Source: JBOCEF01 sp047610385 (GTDB lineage Bacteria; Pseudomonadota; Alphaproteobacteria; Rhodobacterales; Rhodobacteraceae). Taken from it: 32,674 nucleotides of DNA. The stretch lies in NCBI GenBank assembly GCA_047610385.1, contig JBLGAC010000046.1, forward strand, positions 1-32,674, written 5' to 3'. The notes beneath the pieces were generated by a model, which saw only the letters and a list, made by a program, of their open reading frames with translations, had not been told where the DNA came from and ran no database searches. The first letter of the stretch is position 1; each line of letters opens with the position of its first letter. Below are positions 8,108 to 15,583 of the stretch, piece by piece. Both the position numbers and the translations under genes were made by a program.

Positions 8108-8743
8108 TCAGCGGTCGAACGCCAGCCGCGCGGCCAGCCCTGTGAACAGCAGCGCCGTGCCCCAACGCAGCACGCGCGCGATGCGCGGCGCACCAGCACC
8201 CGCGGCCAGCTTGCGCCGTGCGCCCCCGGCAAAGGCCCCGATCAGCCCATTCACCGTAAGGCCCCCAGCGCTGAAGATCAGCCCAAGGACCGCAAACTGC
8301 ACCCCCGGCGATCCGCGCGACGGGTCCACAAATTGCGGCAGCAGCGCCAGAATAAACACTGCCACTTTGGGGTTCAGCACGCTGACCATGATCGCCTCGC
8401 GGAACGCGCGCAGGCCGCCGCGTGGGCCGATGCGCACGCCTTCGGGGGTGGGGGCCGGGCCGCGCAGCGCGCCGACGGCCAGCCATAACAGGTACAGCAC
8501 CCCGCCCCAGCGCACAGCTTCGAACATCGCGGGATTGGCGGCCAGAAACGCCGCCAGCCCCGCCGCCGCCAGCGCCACATGCACCAGACCGCCCACCGCG
8601 ATCCCGCAGGCCGCCGCGACGCCCGCGCCCGGACCGTGGCGCGCACCCTGCCCGATGCAGAACATCATATCGGCGCCGGGCGTAAGGTTCAGCGCAAGCG
8701 CCGCGGGGATGAACAGCCACAGCTGCGCTGGATCGACGATCAT
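8108..8743 (-). CDS. LysE/RhtB-family exporter
   Basis: Membrane protein of 211 residues with about six hydrophobic segments. The N-terminal L-N-L-T-P-G-A-D-M-M-F-C-I-G-Q-G is the LysE-family signature (the N-x-T-P-G-P-x region), and L-N-P-K-V-A-V-F-I-L-A-L-L-P-Q-F is the second conserved block. Family members export amino acids and related metabolites by proton exchange. Start ATG 8743. Its stop is 116 bases before the binding-protein gene on the same strand. It is divergent from the metal importer at 8980. Cargo unknown. Confidence 0.88.
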   Translation of the reverse strand: MIVDPAQLWLFIPAALALNLTPGADMMFCIGQGARHGPGAGVAAACGIAVGGLVHVALAAAGLAAFLAANPAMFEAVRWGGVLYLLWLAVGALRGPAPTPEGVRIGPRGGLRAFREAIMVSVLNPKVAVFILALLPQFVDPSRGSPGVQFAVLGLIFSAGGLTVNGLIGAFAGGARRKLAAGAGAPRIARVLRWGTALLFTGLAARLAFDR

Positions 8744-8800
8744 GGCCGTGGCCTTTTATATCGCCGCCGCACAGGGGCGCAGGGTGACTTTGGCACCACA

Positions 8801-8833
8801 CATGGGCGCGTTGGGCCGACAACGGCGCCCATG
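8801..8833. repeat. 33-base imperfect palindrome between divergent genes
   Basis: CATGGGCGC (8801-8809) pairs with GCGCCCATG (8825-8833). Inside it GTTG (8810-8813) pairs with CAAC (8820-8823), with one bulged G at 8824 and a 6-base loop. It lies 58 bases upstream of lysE and 147 bases before the metal-binding protein gene. No gene ends here, so it is not a normal terminator. It could be a regulator site or a leader hairpin of the exporter gene. Confidence 0.45.
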
Positions 8834-8891
8834 CCGCCCCAAGTCAAGGATGGGGCGGCTGCGACGTCTTCGCAATTGGTATGCGGCGGCG

Positions 8892-8920
8892 TTGACGCAA
8901 GCGGTGGGCGGCCCTACGTT
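8892..8920 (+). promoter_or_regulatory. Promoter of the metal importer operon
   Basis: TTGACG (8892-8897), a 17-base spacer and TACGTT (8915-8920) make a plausible sigma-70 promoter. Transcription would begin near 8927, immediately before the dyad at 8931-8947. That is an ideal arrangement for repression by a metal-responsive protein. Confidence 0.5.
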
Positions 8921-8930
8921 CACCACCAAG

Positions 8931-8947
8931 TTGCGAATGAATTGCAA
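8931..8947. promoter_or_regulatory. Fur/Mur-like operator
   Basis: TTGCGAATGAATTGCAA is a 17-base dyad with six of eight arm positions matched around a central G. It lies 32 bases before the start codon of a manganese-type binding protein. In alphaproteobacteria the Fur homologue Mur represses manganese importers (sitABCD) at TTGC-rich dyads. The match to that site class is by eye; the regulator itself is not in this window. Confidence 0.45.
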
Positions 8948-8979
8948 AAGCACCCAAGCGGTGCAGGAGATTTGCGTAA

Positions 8980-10017
8980 ATGATCCACCGCGCCCCTGAT
9001 GACCGCCGCAATGCGCCCGTTGGCACCATGACGCGCCACAGCGCACCCGATGCCATATCGCGCCGCAGCGCGTTGGGTGCCATGCTGGGCGCGGGTGCGC
9101 TGGCCGCAGCCCCCAATGCCGCCCTTGCGCTGCCGCGTCCGCGCGTGGTGGCGACAACCGGCATGATCGCCGATCTGGCACGCCGCATCGGCGGCAACCG
9201 CATCGAAGTGCAGGGCCTGATGGGCCCCGGCATTGATCCCCATTCCTACCGCCAGACCCGATCTGACGTCGCCGCCCTTGCGCGCGCTGATCTGGTGCTG
9301 TGGCACGGCCTCTACCTTGAAGCCCAGATGGAGGAACTGCTCCTCGATCTGGGGCGCAAGCGCAATGTGGTGGCGGTGGCTGACACGCTGCCCAAGGAAT
9401 TGCTGCACACCAAGGGTGACGGATCTTCGCATTTCGATCCGCATGTGTGGATGAGCCCGCGGCTGTGGGCCGGCGCGATTGAACCTGTGCGCAATGCGCT
9501 TTCCACGCTGGATCCGTCCGGCGCGGCGACCTTTGCCATGAACGCGAATGGCCTGCGTGCGGAGTTTGAGCGGCTGGCGATTTATGCCGATACCATGCTC
9601 GGCTCAGTGCCCGAAACATCGCGCCTTCTGGTCACCGCCCATGATGCGTTCGGCTATTTCGGCGCGGCGTTCGCCTTTGAGGTCGAAGGCATCCAAGGCA
9701 TGTCCACTGAATCAGAGGCGGGCCTGGCGCGCATCGAATCGCTGGTCAATCTGCTGGTGCAGCGCAAGGTCGGCGCGGTGTTTGTCGAAAGCTCTGTGCC
9801 GCCGCGCAATGTGCGCGCGCTGATCGAAGGTGCCGCCGCGCAGGGCCACGACGTGATCATCGGAGGGGAGCTTTTCTCCGACGCCATGGGTCCAGACGGC
9901 ACGTATGAGGGAACTTATATCGGCATGCTCGACCACAACATCACGCTGATTTCGCGCGCGCTGGGCGGCGCGGCACCGGCCCGCGGGATGCGCGGCCAGC
10001 TCTCGGTGGCTTCGTGA
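8980..10017 (+). CDS. Manganese/iron-type ABC transporter metal-binding protein
   Basis: Cluster A-I (TroA/PsaA-type) binding protein of 345 residues. ATG 8980 has AGGAG 10 bases upstream. A second ATG at 9028 (M-T-R-H-S-A-P) would give a shorter leader, with the Arg-Arg and hydrophobic segment still present. Probable metal ligands by family position are H88 in G-I-D-P-H-S-Y, H155 in H-F-D-P-H-V-W-M, E236 in F-E-V-E-G-I-Q-G and D301 in L-F-S-D-A-M-G. Glutamate at the third site, rather than the histidine of ZnuA, and the lack of a long His-rich loop favour Mn(II)/Fe(II) over zinc. It is the first gene of a four-gene operon. The exact metal is inferred. Confidence 0.92.
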   Translation: MIHRAPDDRRNAPVGTMTRHSAPDAISRRSALGAMLGAGALAAAPNAALALPRPRVVATTGMIADLARRIGGNRIEVQGLMGPGIDPHSYRQTRSDVAALARADLVLWHGLYLEAQMEELLLDLGRKRNVVAVADTLPKELLHTKGDGSSHFDPHVWMSPRLWAGAIEPVRNALSTLDPSGAATFAMNANGLRAEFERLAIYADTMLGSVPETSRLLVTAHDAFGYFGAAFAFEVEGIQGMSTESEAGLARIESLVNLLVQRKVGAVFVESSVPPRNVRALIEGAAAQGHDVIIGGELFSDAMGPDGTYEGTYIGMLDHNITLISRALGGAAPARGMRGQLSVAS

Positions 10018-10787
10018 TGGGCACGCCGCTTCCGCTAAAGGTCCGCGGGCTGACGGTCGCCTATGGCGAACGCCCGGCGGTGTTTTCGATCGACGCAGAT
10101 CTGCCTGCCGGGGAAATGACCGCCGTGGTTGGTCCCAACGGCGCGGGCAAATCAAGCTTTCTGAAAGGCGCGATGGGGATTGCACCGCGTCTGGCCGGGT
10201 CAGTGGAATTTTTTGGCAAGCCGCTGTCGCAGATGCGCGACCGCGTCGCCTATGTGCCCCAGCGCGCCAGCGTGGATTGGGAATTTCCCGCCCGCGTGAT
10301 CGACGTGGCCATGATGGGGCTTTACCGGCGCAAAGGCCTGTTCCGCCTGTTCGGGCGCCAAGACCGTGATGCGGCGATGGCCGCGCTGGCGCGGGTGGGC
10401 ATGAACGGGTTTGCCGACCGGCAGATCGGCATGTTGTCGGGCGGCCAGCAGCAGCGCGTGTTTCTGGCGCGCGCGCTGGCACAAGGTGCCGACCTTTACC
10501 TGTTGGATGAACCGTTCGCAGGCGTGGATGCGGCCACCGAACGCGCCATCGTCGATGTGCTGCGCGACCTGAAGGCTGAGGGACGCACCGTCCTGTGCGT
10601 GCATCACGACCTGTCCACCGTGCCGCGTTATTTCGACCGCGCGCTGCTGCTGAACGTGCGGCGCATTGCCGAAGGCCCGGTGGCCGAAGCCTTCACCGCC
10701 GACAACCTGCGCGCCGCCTATGGCGGGCGCCTCGCCACCGCCCATCTGGCGGAGCTGGACCTGCCTCGTGTCCGGGAAACAGCCTGA
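10017..10787 (+). CDS. Metal ABC transporter ATP-binding protein (MntB/SitB-like)
   Basis: ATPase of 256 residues with Walker A G39-P-N-G-A-G-K-S-S, signature LSGGQQQR, Walker B L-Y-L-L-D-E-P-F-A-G-V-D and switch histidine in L-C-V-H-H-D-L. ATG 10017 shares its A with the TGA of the binding-protein gene (TGATG), and a GTG at 10014 is the alternative start. The phrase V-A-Y-V-P-Q-R-A-S-V-D-W-E-F-P is characteristic of manganese/zinc importer ATPases. It would drive the two permeases that follow. Confidence 0.93.
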   Translation: MGTPLPLKVRGLTVAYGERPAVFSIDADLPAGEMTAVVGPNGAGKSSFLKGAMGIAPRLAGSVEFFGKPLSQMRDRVAYVPQRASVDWEFPARVIDVAMMGLYRRKGLFRLFGRQDRDAAMAALARVGMNGFADRQIGMLSGGQQQRVFLARALAQGADLYLLDEPFAGVDAATERAIVDVLRDLKAEGRTVLCVHHDLSTVPRYFDRALLLNVRRIAEGPVAEAFTADNLRAAYGGRLATAHLAELDLPRVRETA

Positions 10788-10790
10788 GCC

Positions 10791-12014
10791 ATGATCACGG
10801 CGGACACCATATCGGCGCTGCTTCGGGCGCTGACCTTTCAAGGCGGGTTCAACACCGGGCTGGTGACGCTGGGGGCGATGCTGCTTGGCCTTGCCGCCGG
10901 GGGGGCGGGCACGTTCCTGTTGCTGCGCGGCCGCGCGCTGGTGTCGGACGCGATCAGCCATGCGGCCCTGCCCGGTGCCGCAGCCGGATTTCTGATCATG
11001 GCCGCAATGGGATATGACGGGCGCTGGCTGCCCGGCCTGCTGCTGGGCGCGGCGGTCAGTGCGGGGATCGGGCTGGTGCTGGTGGACCGCGCCGTGCGCT
11101 TCACGCGGCTGGCCGAAGACGCCGCGATTGGCGCAGTGCTGTCGGTGTTCTTCGGCCTCGGCATCGTGCTGCTGACGATCATTCAAGGCCTGCCCTGGGG
11201 CAAGGCCGCGGGGCTGAGCGGGTTCCTGCTGGGATCAGCCGCCGGGATGCTGCAATCTGAGGCATGGGCCATCGCCGGGGCTGGCGCGCTTGCTTGCCTT
11301 GCGGTGTTTGCGCTGCGCCGTCCGTTGACGCTGGTCAGCTTTGATCCGGGCTTTGCGCAGGCGCAGGGGCTGCCGCTGGCGCTGGTGGACATGGCGATGA
11401 TGGGCATCGCGCTGGTGATCACGGTGATCGGGCTAAAGGTCGCGGGCGTGGTGCTGATCGTGGCGCTGCTGATCATTCCGCCCGCGGCGGCGCGGTTCTG
11501 GACCGATGATGTCGGGACCATGGCGGTGATCGCGGCGGGGATCGGCGGCGTTTCGGGCCATATGGGCGCGGCGCTGTCGGCGGCGGGGCCTGCGCTGCCC
11601 ACTGGCCCGCTGATCGTGCTGTCGGCCTTTGCGCTGTTCGTCATTTCAATGCTGTTCGCGCCGCGGCGCGGGGCGGTGGCCGCGGTGCTGGCGCGGCGGG
11701 CGTTCGCGCACCGGGTGCACCGCCGTCAGGGCTTGCTTGCGCTCAGCCGTGGGGAACCGATTTATGATGGCGCCTCAATCCGCATCCTGAAGCGCGCGCG
11801 CCTGATCCGCGGCGACCTTGCGCCCACCGATGCGGGCCGCATCGCCGCCGCGCAGGCCGCGCGGGACGAAGCGCGCTGGCGCCTCGCGCGCCGCATCTGG
11901 GAGGACGAGGCCCTTGCCGGTGCCCATGACGCGCTGCTGCCGATCGAAAGCACGCTGACCGCCGACCAGATCGCCGATCTTGATGCCCGCATGAAGCCAG
12001 AGGCCTGCGCATGA
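10791..12014 (+). CDS. Metal ABC permease with cytoplasmic C-terminal extension
   Basis: ABC-3 family permease of 407 residues, start ATG 10791, three bases after the ATPase stop. Residues 1-290 or so are the usual membrane part, with L-V-S-D-A-I-S-H-A-A-L-P-G near the start and S-F-D-P-G-F-A-Q-A-Q-G-L-P in the middle. Family members normally end near residue 290. Here about 115 further residues are hydrophilic and rich in Arg/Ala. They include I-L-K-R-A-R-L-I-R-G-D-L-A-P-T-D-A-G-R, which looks like a winged-helix piece, and end in L-P-I-E-S-T-L-T-A-D-Q-I-A-D-L-D-A-R-M. Extensions resembling DtxR/MntR-type domains are known in some TroC/SitC-type permeases, so I read it that way. Overlaps the next permease by ATGA. 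Confidence 0.9.
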   Translation: MITADTISALLRALTFQGGFNTGLVTLGAMLLGLAAGGAGTFLLLRGRALVSDAISHAALPGAAAGFLIMAAMGYDGRWLPGLLLGAAVSAGIGLVLVDRAVRFTRLAEDAAIGAVLSVFFGLGIVLLTIIQGLPWGKAAGLSGFLLGSAAGMLQSEAWAIAGAGALACLAVFALRRPLTLVSFDPGFAQAQGLPLALVDMAMMGIALVITVIGLKVAGVVLIVALLIIPPAAARFWTDDVGTMAVIAAGIGGVSGHMGAALSAAGPALPTGPLIVLSAFALFVISMLFAPRRGAVAAVLARRAFAHRVHRRQGLLALSRGEPIYDGASIRILKRARLIRGDLAPTDAGRIAAAQAARDEARWRLARRIWEDEALAGAHDALLPIESTLTADQIADLDARMKPEACA

Positions 12015-12988
12015 GCCTGTGGAGCGAGCTGCAATCGCCCGAATTCGTGATGCTGTCGCTGTCGCCGATTCTGATCGGCGCGTTGGCCGCGGTCGCCTGT
12101 GCGCTGCCGGGCAATTTTCTGCTGTTGCGCAAGCAGGCGCTGATTGGCGACGCGATTTCCCATGTGGCGCTGCCGGGCATCGTCGCGGCGTTCTTGATCA
12201 CTGGCGATGTCAGCGCGCTGCCGATGATGCTGGGCGCAGGGGCCGCGGCGTTGATCGCGGCGGGGCTGATCGAAGTGATCCGCCGCGTCGGCCGCTTGGA
12301 GGCAGGGGCCGCCATGGGCGTGACCTTCACCACGCTTTTTGCGGCCGGGGTGTTGCTGCTGGAGACGACCAACACCTCAGCCGTGCATCTTGATGTGCAG
12401 CACGCGTTGATGGGGTCGCTCGAAAGTCTGGTGTGGTTCGATGGCGCCGCCGGATGGGCCGCGCTGCTGGACCCTGAGGCATTGGCCGGGGCCCCGCCGC
12501 AACTGCTGCGGCTGGCGCTGACGCTGCTGGCGATGATCATCTATCTGCGGCTGTTCTGGACGCCGCTGGCCATCGCCACATTCGATCCGGGATTTGCCGC
12601 GGCGCAGGGGATCCCGACTGCGCTGCTCAGCCTGTCGCTGACCACCATGACCGCCGTCGCCGCGGTCGCCGCGTTCGAAGCCGTAGGCTCAATCCTTGTG
12701 ATCGCCATGTTCGTCTGCCCGCCCGCGGCGGCGCGGATGATGACCGACCGGCTGGCGGCGCAAGCGGCGTGGAGCGTGGCGTTCGCGCTGGCCTCAGCGG
12801 TGCTGGGATATGTGCTTGCGGGCTATGGACCGCTGTGGTTCGGCTTTGATGGCGCGGTCAGCGCGGCGGGGATGATCGCGGTGGTTTCAGGGGTGATTCT
12901 GCTGGCGACAACGCTGGCGGGGCCACGTCGGCGCCGCGCGGGAATGCTGGACCCGGCCATGGCCGGGCGGGCGGCGCAAGGCGGCTGA
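12011..12988 (+). CDS. Metal ABC transporter second permease (SitD/MntD-like)
   Basis: ABC-3 family permease of 325 residues with I-G-D-A-I-S-H-V-A-L-P-G, T-F-D-P-G-F-A-A-A-Q-G-I-P and M-F-V-C-P-P-A-A-A-R-M-M, all hallmarks of the family. Start ATG 12011 in a 4-base overlap with the first permease implies coupled translation and a heterodimeric channel, as in TroCD. The N-terminus has an extra hydrophobic segment compared with zinc permeases. The operon ends here. The next possible terminator in this direction is at 13186. Confidence 0.92.
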   Translation: MSLWSELQSPEFVMLSLSPILIGALAAVACALPGNFLLLRKQALIGDAISHVALPGIVAAFLITGDVSALPMMLGAGAAALIAAGLIEVIRRVGRLEAGAAMGVTFTTLFAAGVLLLETTNTSAVHLDVQHALMGSLESLVWFDGAAGWAALLDPEALAGAPPQLLRLALTLLAMIIYLRLFWTPLAIATFDPGFAAAQGIPTALLSLSLTTMTAVAAVAAFEAVGSILVIAMFVCPPAAARMMTDRLAAQAAWSVAFALASAVLGYVLAGYGPLWFGFDGAVSAAGMIAVVSGVILLATTLAGPRRRRAGMLDPAMAGRAAQGG

Positions 12989-13051
12989 TGAACGTGGTGC
13001 AATTTCAGAAAACCTTACGCAAACGTCGACATATTCTCGAAAATCAAAGAC

Positions 13052-13080
13052 TTGACCCTGTGCGCGACTCAGCCTAGCGT
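13052..13080 (+). promoter_or_regulatory. Orphan promoter downstream of the metal operon
   Basis: TTGACC (13052-13057), 17 bases, TAGCGT (13075-13080). No protein gene starts within 340 bases downstream. A terminator-like hairpin at 13186-13216 closes a unit of about 130 bases, so this may drive a small RNA. Confidence 0.4.
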
Positions 13081-13086
13081 TCGGTT

Positions 13087-13217
13087 GATGGATGGCCCGG
13101 CCAGTCCGACAGGGAAAACACGGCACGTCACGCGGACTTGATCCGCATGCCCGGCACAGATCGGGAAACAACAATTCGACGTGTTGGGAAAGGGCGCTTC
13201 CGAGCGCCCTTTTCCCT
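13087..13217 (+). ncRNA. Candidate small RNA
   Basis: The segment between the promoter at 13052 and the hairpin at 13186 has no convincing protein frame but folds locally. GCGGA/TCCGC (13132-13136 with 13142-13146) makes a short hairpin, CAACA/TGTTG follows just before the closing stem, and the long GC stem ends the unit. The 7-mer GCCCGGC also occurs twice. The rest of the 439-base gap (13218-13427) shows nothing clear apart from a weak hairpin near 13292-13308. It could instead be the trailer of the metal operon or the leader of ialB. I do not recognise it as a known RNA family. Confidence 0.3.
13186..13216 (+). terminator. Terminator-like hairpin
   Basis: GGGAAAGGGCGC (13186-13197) pairs with GCGCCCTTTTCCC (13204-13216) through a 12-bp stem with one extra T and a loop TTCCGA. 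It would end either the metal importer message or the candidate small RNA. The T-run lies inside the 3' arm rather than after it. Confidence 0.55.
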
Positions 13218-13427
13218 TGCCAAACCGCCTGCACCGGCGCACCCGCGCTGCGTGGCCGCGGCGGTCGGTGATGAAATGGCCTTGATTTCGCCCTGTCTGC
13301 AAGGCAGGCATAAGGTCATCGCGCGCAGTGCACGGGCGACCGGCCCGCCGCAACCGACGCCGCCCCTCGCGCCGCCCGCAGACCGGGCGCGCGGGACCTG
13401 AACCAAACCGCTGAGGACTGATTTTTC

Positions 13428-13955
13428 ATGCTGACAACCCTGTCCCGCGCCGCCCTCGCACTTGGCCTTCTGGCCGCGCCGCTGGCGCTCTCCGCGCAGG
13501 AGACCGACAAGCCAAAGCCGATCTCCGAGATCAAAGCCACCCATGGGGCTTGGAACATCGTCTGCGCCACCGCATCCGACGCCTGCGCTATGGAGCAAAA
13601 GGGCCAAGACGCCGAGGGCAAAGACATGCTGCTGGCGCGCATCGCACGGATTGACCCGCGCGACACCCCCCAGGGCACGATCGACACGGTGATCACAGTG
13701 CTGGTGCCGCTTGGCGTGATGCTGAAGCCCGGGCTGGGCGTGCAGATCGACAGCGGCGAGGCAACCCGCGGCGCCTTTGAGCTGTGCGACCGCAATGGCT
13801 GCGTGCTGCAGTCGCCGATCCCGGCCGCCTTGGTCGCATCGATGAAGAAAGGCGTCGCCGCCAAATTCTCGATGGTTGCACCGCCGCAAAAAGAGATCGT
13901 CGTCTCGCTGTCGCTGTCGGGCTTCACCGCAGCATACAACGCGCTGAAAAAGTAA
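13428..13955 (+). CDS. Invasion-associated locus B (IalB) family periplasmic protein
   Basis: Exported protein of 175 residues. A signal peptide (L-L-A-A-P-L-A-L-S-A-Q-E) precedes the family core G-A-W-N-I-V-C, the Cys-containing A-S-D-A-C-A-M-E and F-E-L-C-D-R-N-G-C-V. The four cysteines probably form two disulfides, as usual for the family. Family members are small periplasmic proteins, named for a Bartonella erythrocyte-invasion factor. In free-living alphaproteobacteria they are common and their role is unknown. ATG 13428 with GAGGA 10 bases upstream. Transcribed alone, and convergent with the ketosynthase gene across a strong terminator. Confidence 0.88.
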   Translation: MLTTLSRAALALGLLAAPLALSAQETDKPKPISEIKATHGAWNIVCATASDACAMEQKGQDAEGKDMLLARIARIDPRDTPQGTIDTVITVLVPLGVMLKPGLGVQIDSGEATRGAFELCDRNGCVLQSPIPAALVASMKKGVAAKFSMVAPPQKEIVVSLSLSGFTAAYNALKK

Positions 13956-13979
13956 GCGCACTGCCGCGACCAGACATGA

Positions 13980-14010
13980 AAAAGCCCCGCGGCATCGCCG
14001 CGGGGCTTTT
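13980..14010. terminator. Bidirectional terminator
   Basis: AAAAGCCCCGCGGC (13980-13993) and GCCGCGGGGCTTTT (13997-14010) form a perfect 14-bp stem with a 3-base loop. T-runs are present in both directions. It separates ialB (ends 13955) from the convergent ketosynthase gene (ends 14031). Confidence 0.92.
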
Positions 14011-14030
14011 GTCTGCGCGGCGTGCAGCCC

Positions 14031-15245
14031 TCAGCCGTCCCAGCGGCGACACGCGATCACGGCGTTAAGACCGCCGAACGCGAACGAATTGCTCATGGCC
14101 GTTGACACATGGACGCGCCGCGCCTCGTTAGGCACCACGTCCAGATCGCAATCAGGGTCAGGTTCTTCGTAATTGATCGTCGGCGAGATTACGCCGGAGC
14201 GCAGCGCATGGACCACGGCGACCATTTCCACCGCGCCCGCGCCGCCCAGACAGTGCCCGTGCATCGACTTGGTCGAGGAAATCATCAGCCGGTCGGCCTG
14301 ATCCCCGAACACCGCACGCACCGACTGGCATTCGGTCCGGTCATTGGCGGTGGTTCCCGTGCCGTGGGCGTTGATATAGCCGACATCTTCGACGTTCACG
14401 CCGCCATCGGCCAGCGCGCCGCGCATCGCCCGCCCGGCCCCATCGGCTGAGGGCTGAACGATGTCGCCTGCATCAGCGGACATGCCAAAACCAACAATTT
14501 CCGCCAGAATGGTCGCGCCACGGGCCTGCGCACGCTCCAGCGTTTCCAGCACAAAAATCGCGGCACCTTCGCCCTGCACCATGCCGTTGCGGGTCTTGGA
14601 GAACGGGCGGCACGCGTCTTTCGACATCACGCGCAGCCCTTCCCACGCTTTCATGACGCCGAACACCAGCGGTGCCTCGGCCCCGCCGGTCACCGCGATG
14701 TCGGCCATGCCGCCGCGCACCAGATGGAACGCTTGGCCCATGGCGTGGTTGGCCGAGGAACAGGCCGTGGTTACCGTGAAGGCGGGGCCTTTCAGCCCGT
14801 GCTTCATTGAGATGTTTGAACACGGCGCCGACGCCATCAGCCGCGGCACCACAAACGGGTGCACGCGATTCTTGCCCTCTTCGAACACTGCGCGATAGGC
14901 GTCGTCGATGGTGCCCATGCCAGTCAGCGCGGTGCCGATGACGGTGGCGGCGCGCAGGCTTTCTTCGTCAGTCAGCACCAGCCCTGCGCTTTCCACCGCC
15001 TCAGCCGCGGCGACCAATGCCAGCTGGGTGGTGCGGTCGTAAAGCGCAAGCTCCGAGCGGGTGAAGCGGTCCTCACCCAAAAAGAAATCGGCCTGCCCAC
15101 CAATGGTGACCTGCAGGCGTTCGATGCCGGTGATGGACATTTCCTTGACGCCAGAGCGTCCTGCCTCAAGCCCGGCGCAATGGGCCGCGGCCCCTTCGCC
15201 AAGGGCCGACACCACGCCCATCCCGGTGATCACGACGCGGCGCAT
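14031..15245 (-). CDS. Beta-ketoacyl-ACP synthase, FabF-like
   Basis: Condensing enzyme of 404 residues. The nucleophile is C162 in T-T-A-C-S-S-A-N-H-A-M-G. The two catalytic histidines lie in I-N-A-H-G-T-G-T-T-A-N-D and S-T-K-S-M-H-G-H-C-L-G-G-A-G. The end S-N-S-F-A-F-G-G-L-N-A-V-I is typical. It follows a divergent acyl carrier protein gene by 4 bases and lies in the same unit as lpxD. This suggests a specialised role in making an unusual acyl chain, for lipid A or another envelope lipid, rather than being the housekeeping fabF. Start ATG 15245. Which chain it elongates cannot be seen. Confidence 0.92.
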   Translation of the reverse strand: MRRVVITGMGVVSALGEGAAAHCAGLEAGRSGVKEMSITGIERLQVTIGGQADFFLGEDRFTRSELALYDRTTQLALVAAAEAVESAGLVLTDEESLRAATVIGTALTGMGTIDDAYRAVFEEGKNRVHPFVVPRLMASAPCSNISMKHGLKGPAFTVTTACSSANHAMGQAFHLVRGGMADIAVTGGAEAPLVFGVMKAWEGLRVMSKDACRPFSKTRNGMVQGEGAAIFVLETLERAQARGATILAEIVGFGMSADAGDIVQPSADGAGRAMRGALADGGVNVEDVGYINAHGTGTTANDRTECQSVRAVFGDQADRLMISSTKSMHGHCLGGAGAVEMVAVVHALRSGVISPTINYEEPDPDCDLDVVPNEARRVHVSTAMSNSFAFGGLNAVIACRRWDG

Positions 15246-15249
15246 CCGT

Positions 15250-15516
15250 TCAGCCCTTCTGCTCTGCGATCAGCTTCTTGACCGCCGCCACGATGGCCGC
15301 GACCGAAGAAATGTCGAATTCCCCCTGGGAGGGATCGTTCGCGTTGAAAGGCACAGAGATGTCAAACCCTTCCTCAATCGCAAAAACGGTCTCCACCAGC
15401 CCAAGGCTGTCGAGGCCGAGATCTTCGGGCGTGCTGTCCAGCTTTACCTGGTCGCGGTCAAGCACCGCCTGTTCGGCAAGAATACCGATCACTTTCGCTT
15501 CCACGTCGTCGGACAT
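15250..15516 (-). CDS. Acyl carrier protein, specialised type
   Basis: Carrier protein of 88 residues. The 4'-phosphopantetheine attachment site is S37 in D-L-G-L-D-S-L-G-L-V-E. Start ATG 15516 is preceded by GGGAGG at the right distance; the frame remains open for six codons upstream. After V-F-A-I-E-E-G-F-D-I it carries an insertion-like stretch (V-P-F-N-A-N-D-P-S-Q-G-E-F-D-I), which recalls AcpXL-type carriers used for long lipid A chains more than housekeeping AcpP. It lies between lpxD and its partner ketosynthase. Confidence 0.9.
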   Translation of the reverse strand: MSDDVEAKVIGILAEQAVLDRDQVKLDSTPEDLGLDSLGLVETVFAIEEGFDISVPFNANDPSQGEFDISSVAAIVAAVKKLIAEQKG

Positions 15517-15583
15517 CCATTGCCCTCCCGCCAATCCGTTCCGCGTTTACCTATAGGGTCGCGCGGGGCACGAAAAGAATAAA

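Noticed and set aside
10200..11186. 328-codon minus-strand frame over the metal ATPase/permease genes
   Set aside because: Gln/His/Arg-rich shadow of two well-supported genes.
13138..13401. 87-codon frame in the gap before ialB
   Set aside because: Runs through the terminator-like stem, has no ribosome site and ends in low-complexity Pro/Ala; the region is better read as non-coding.
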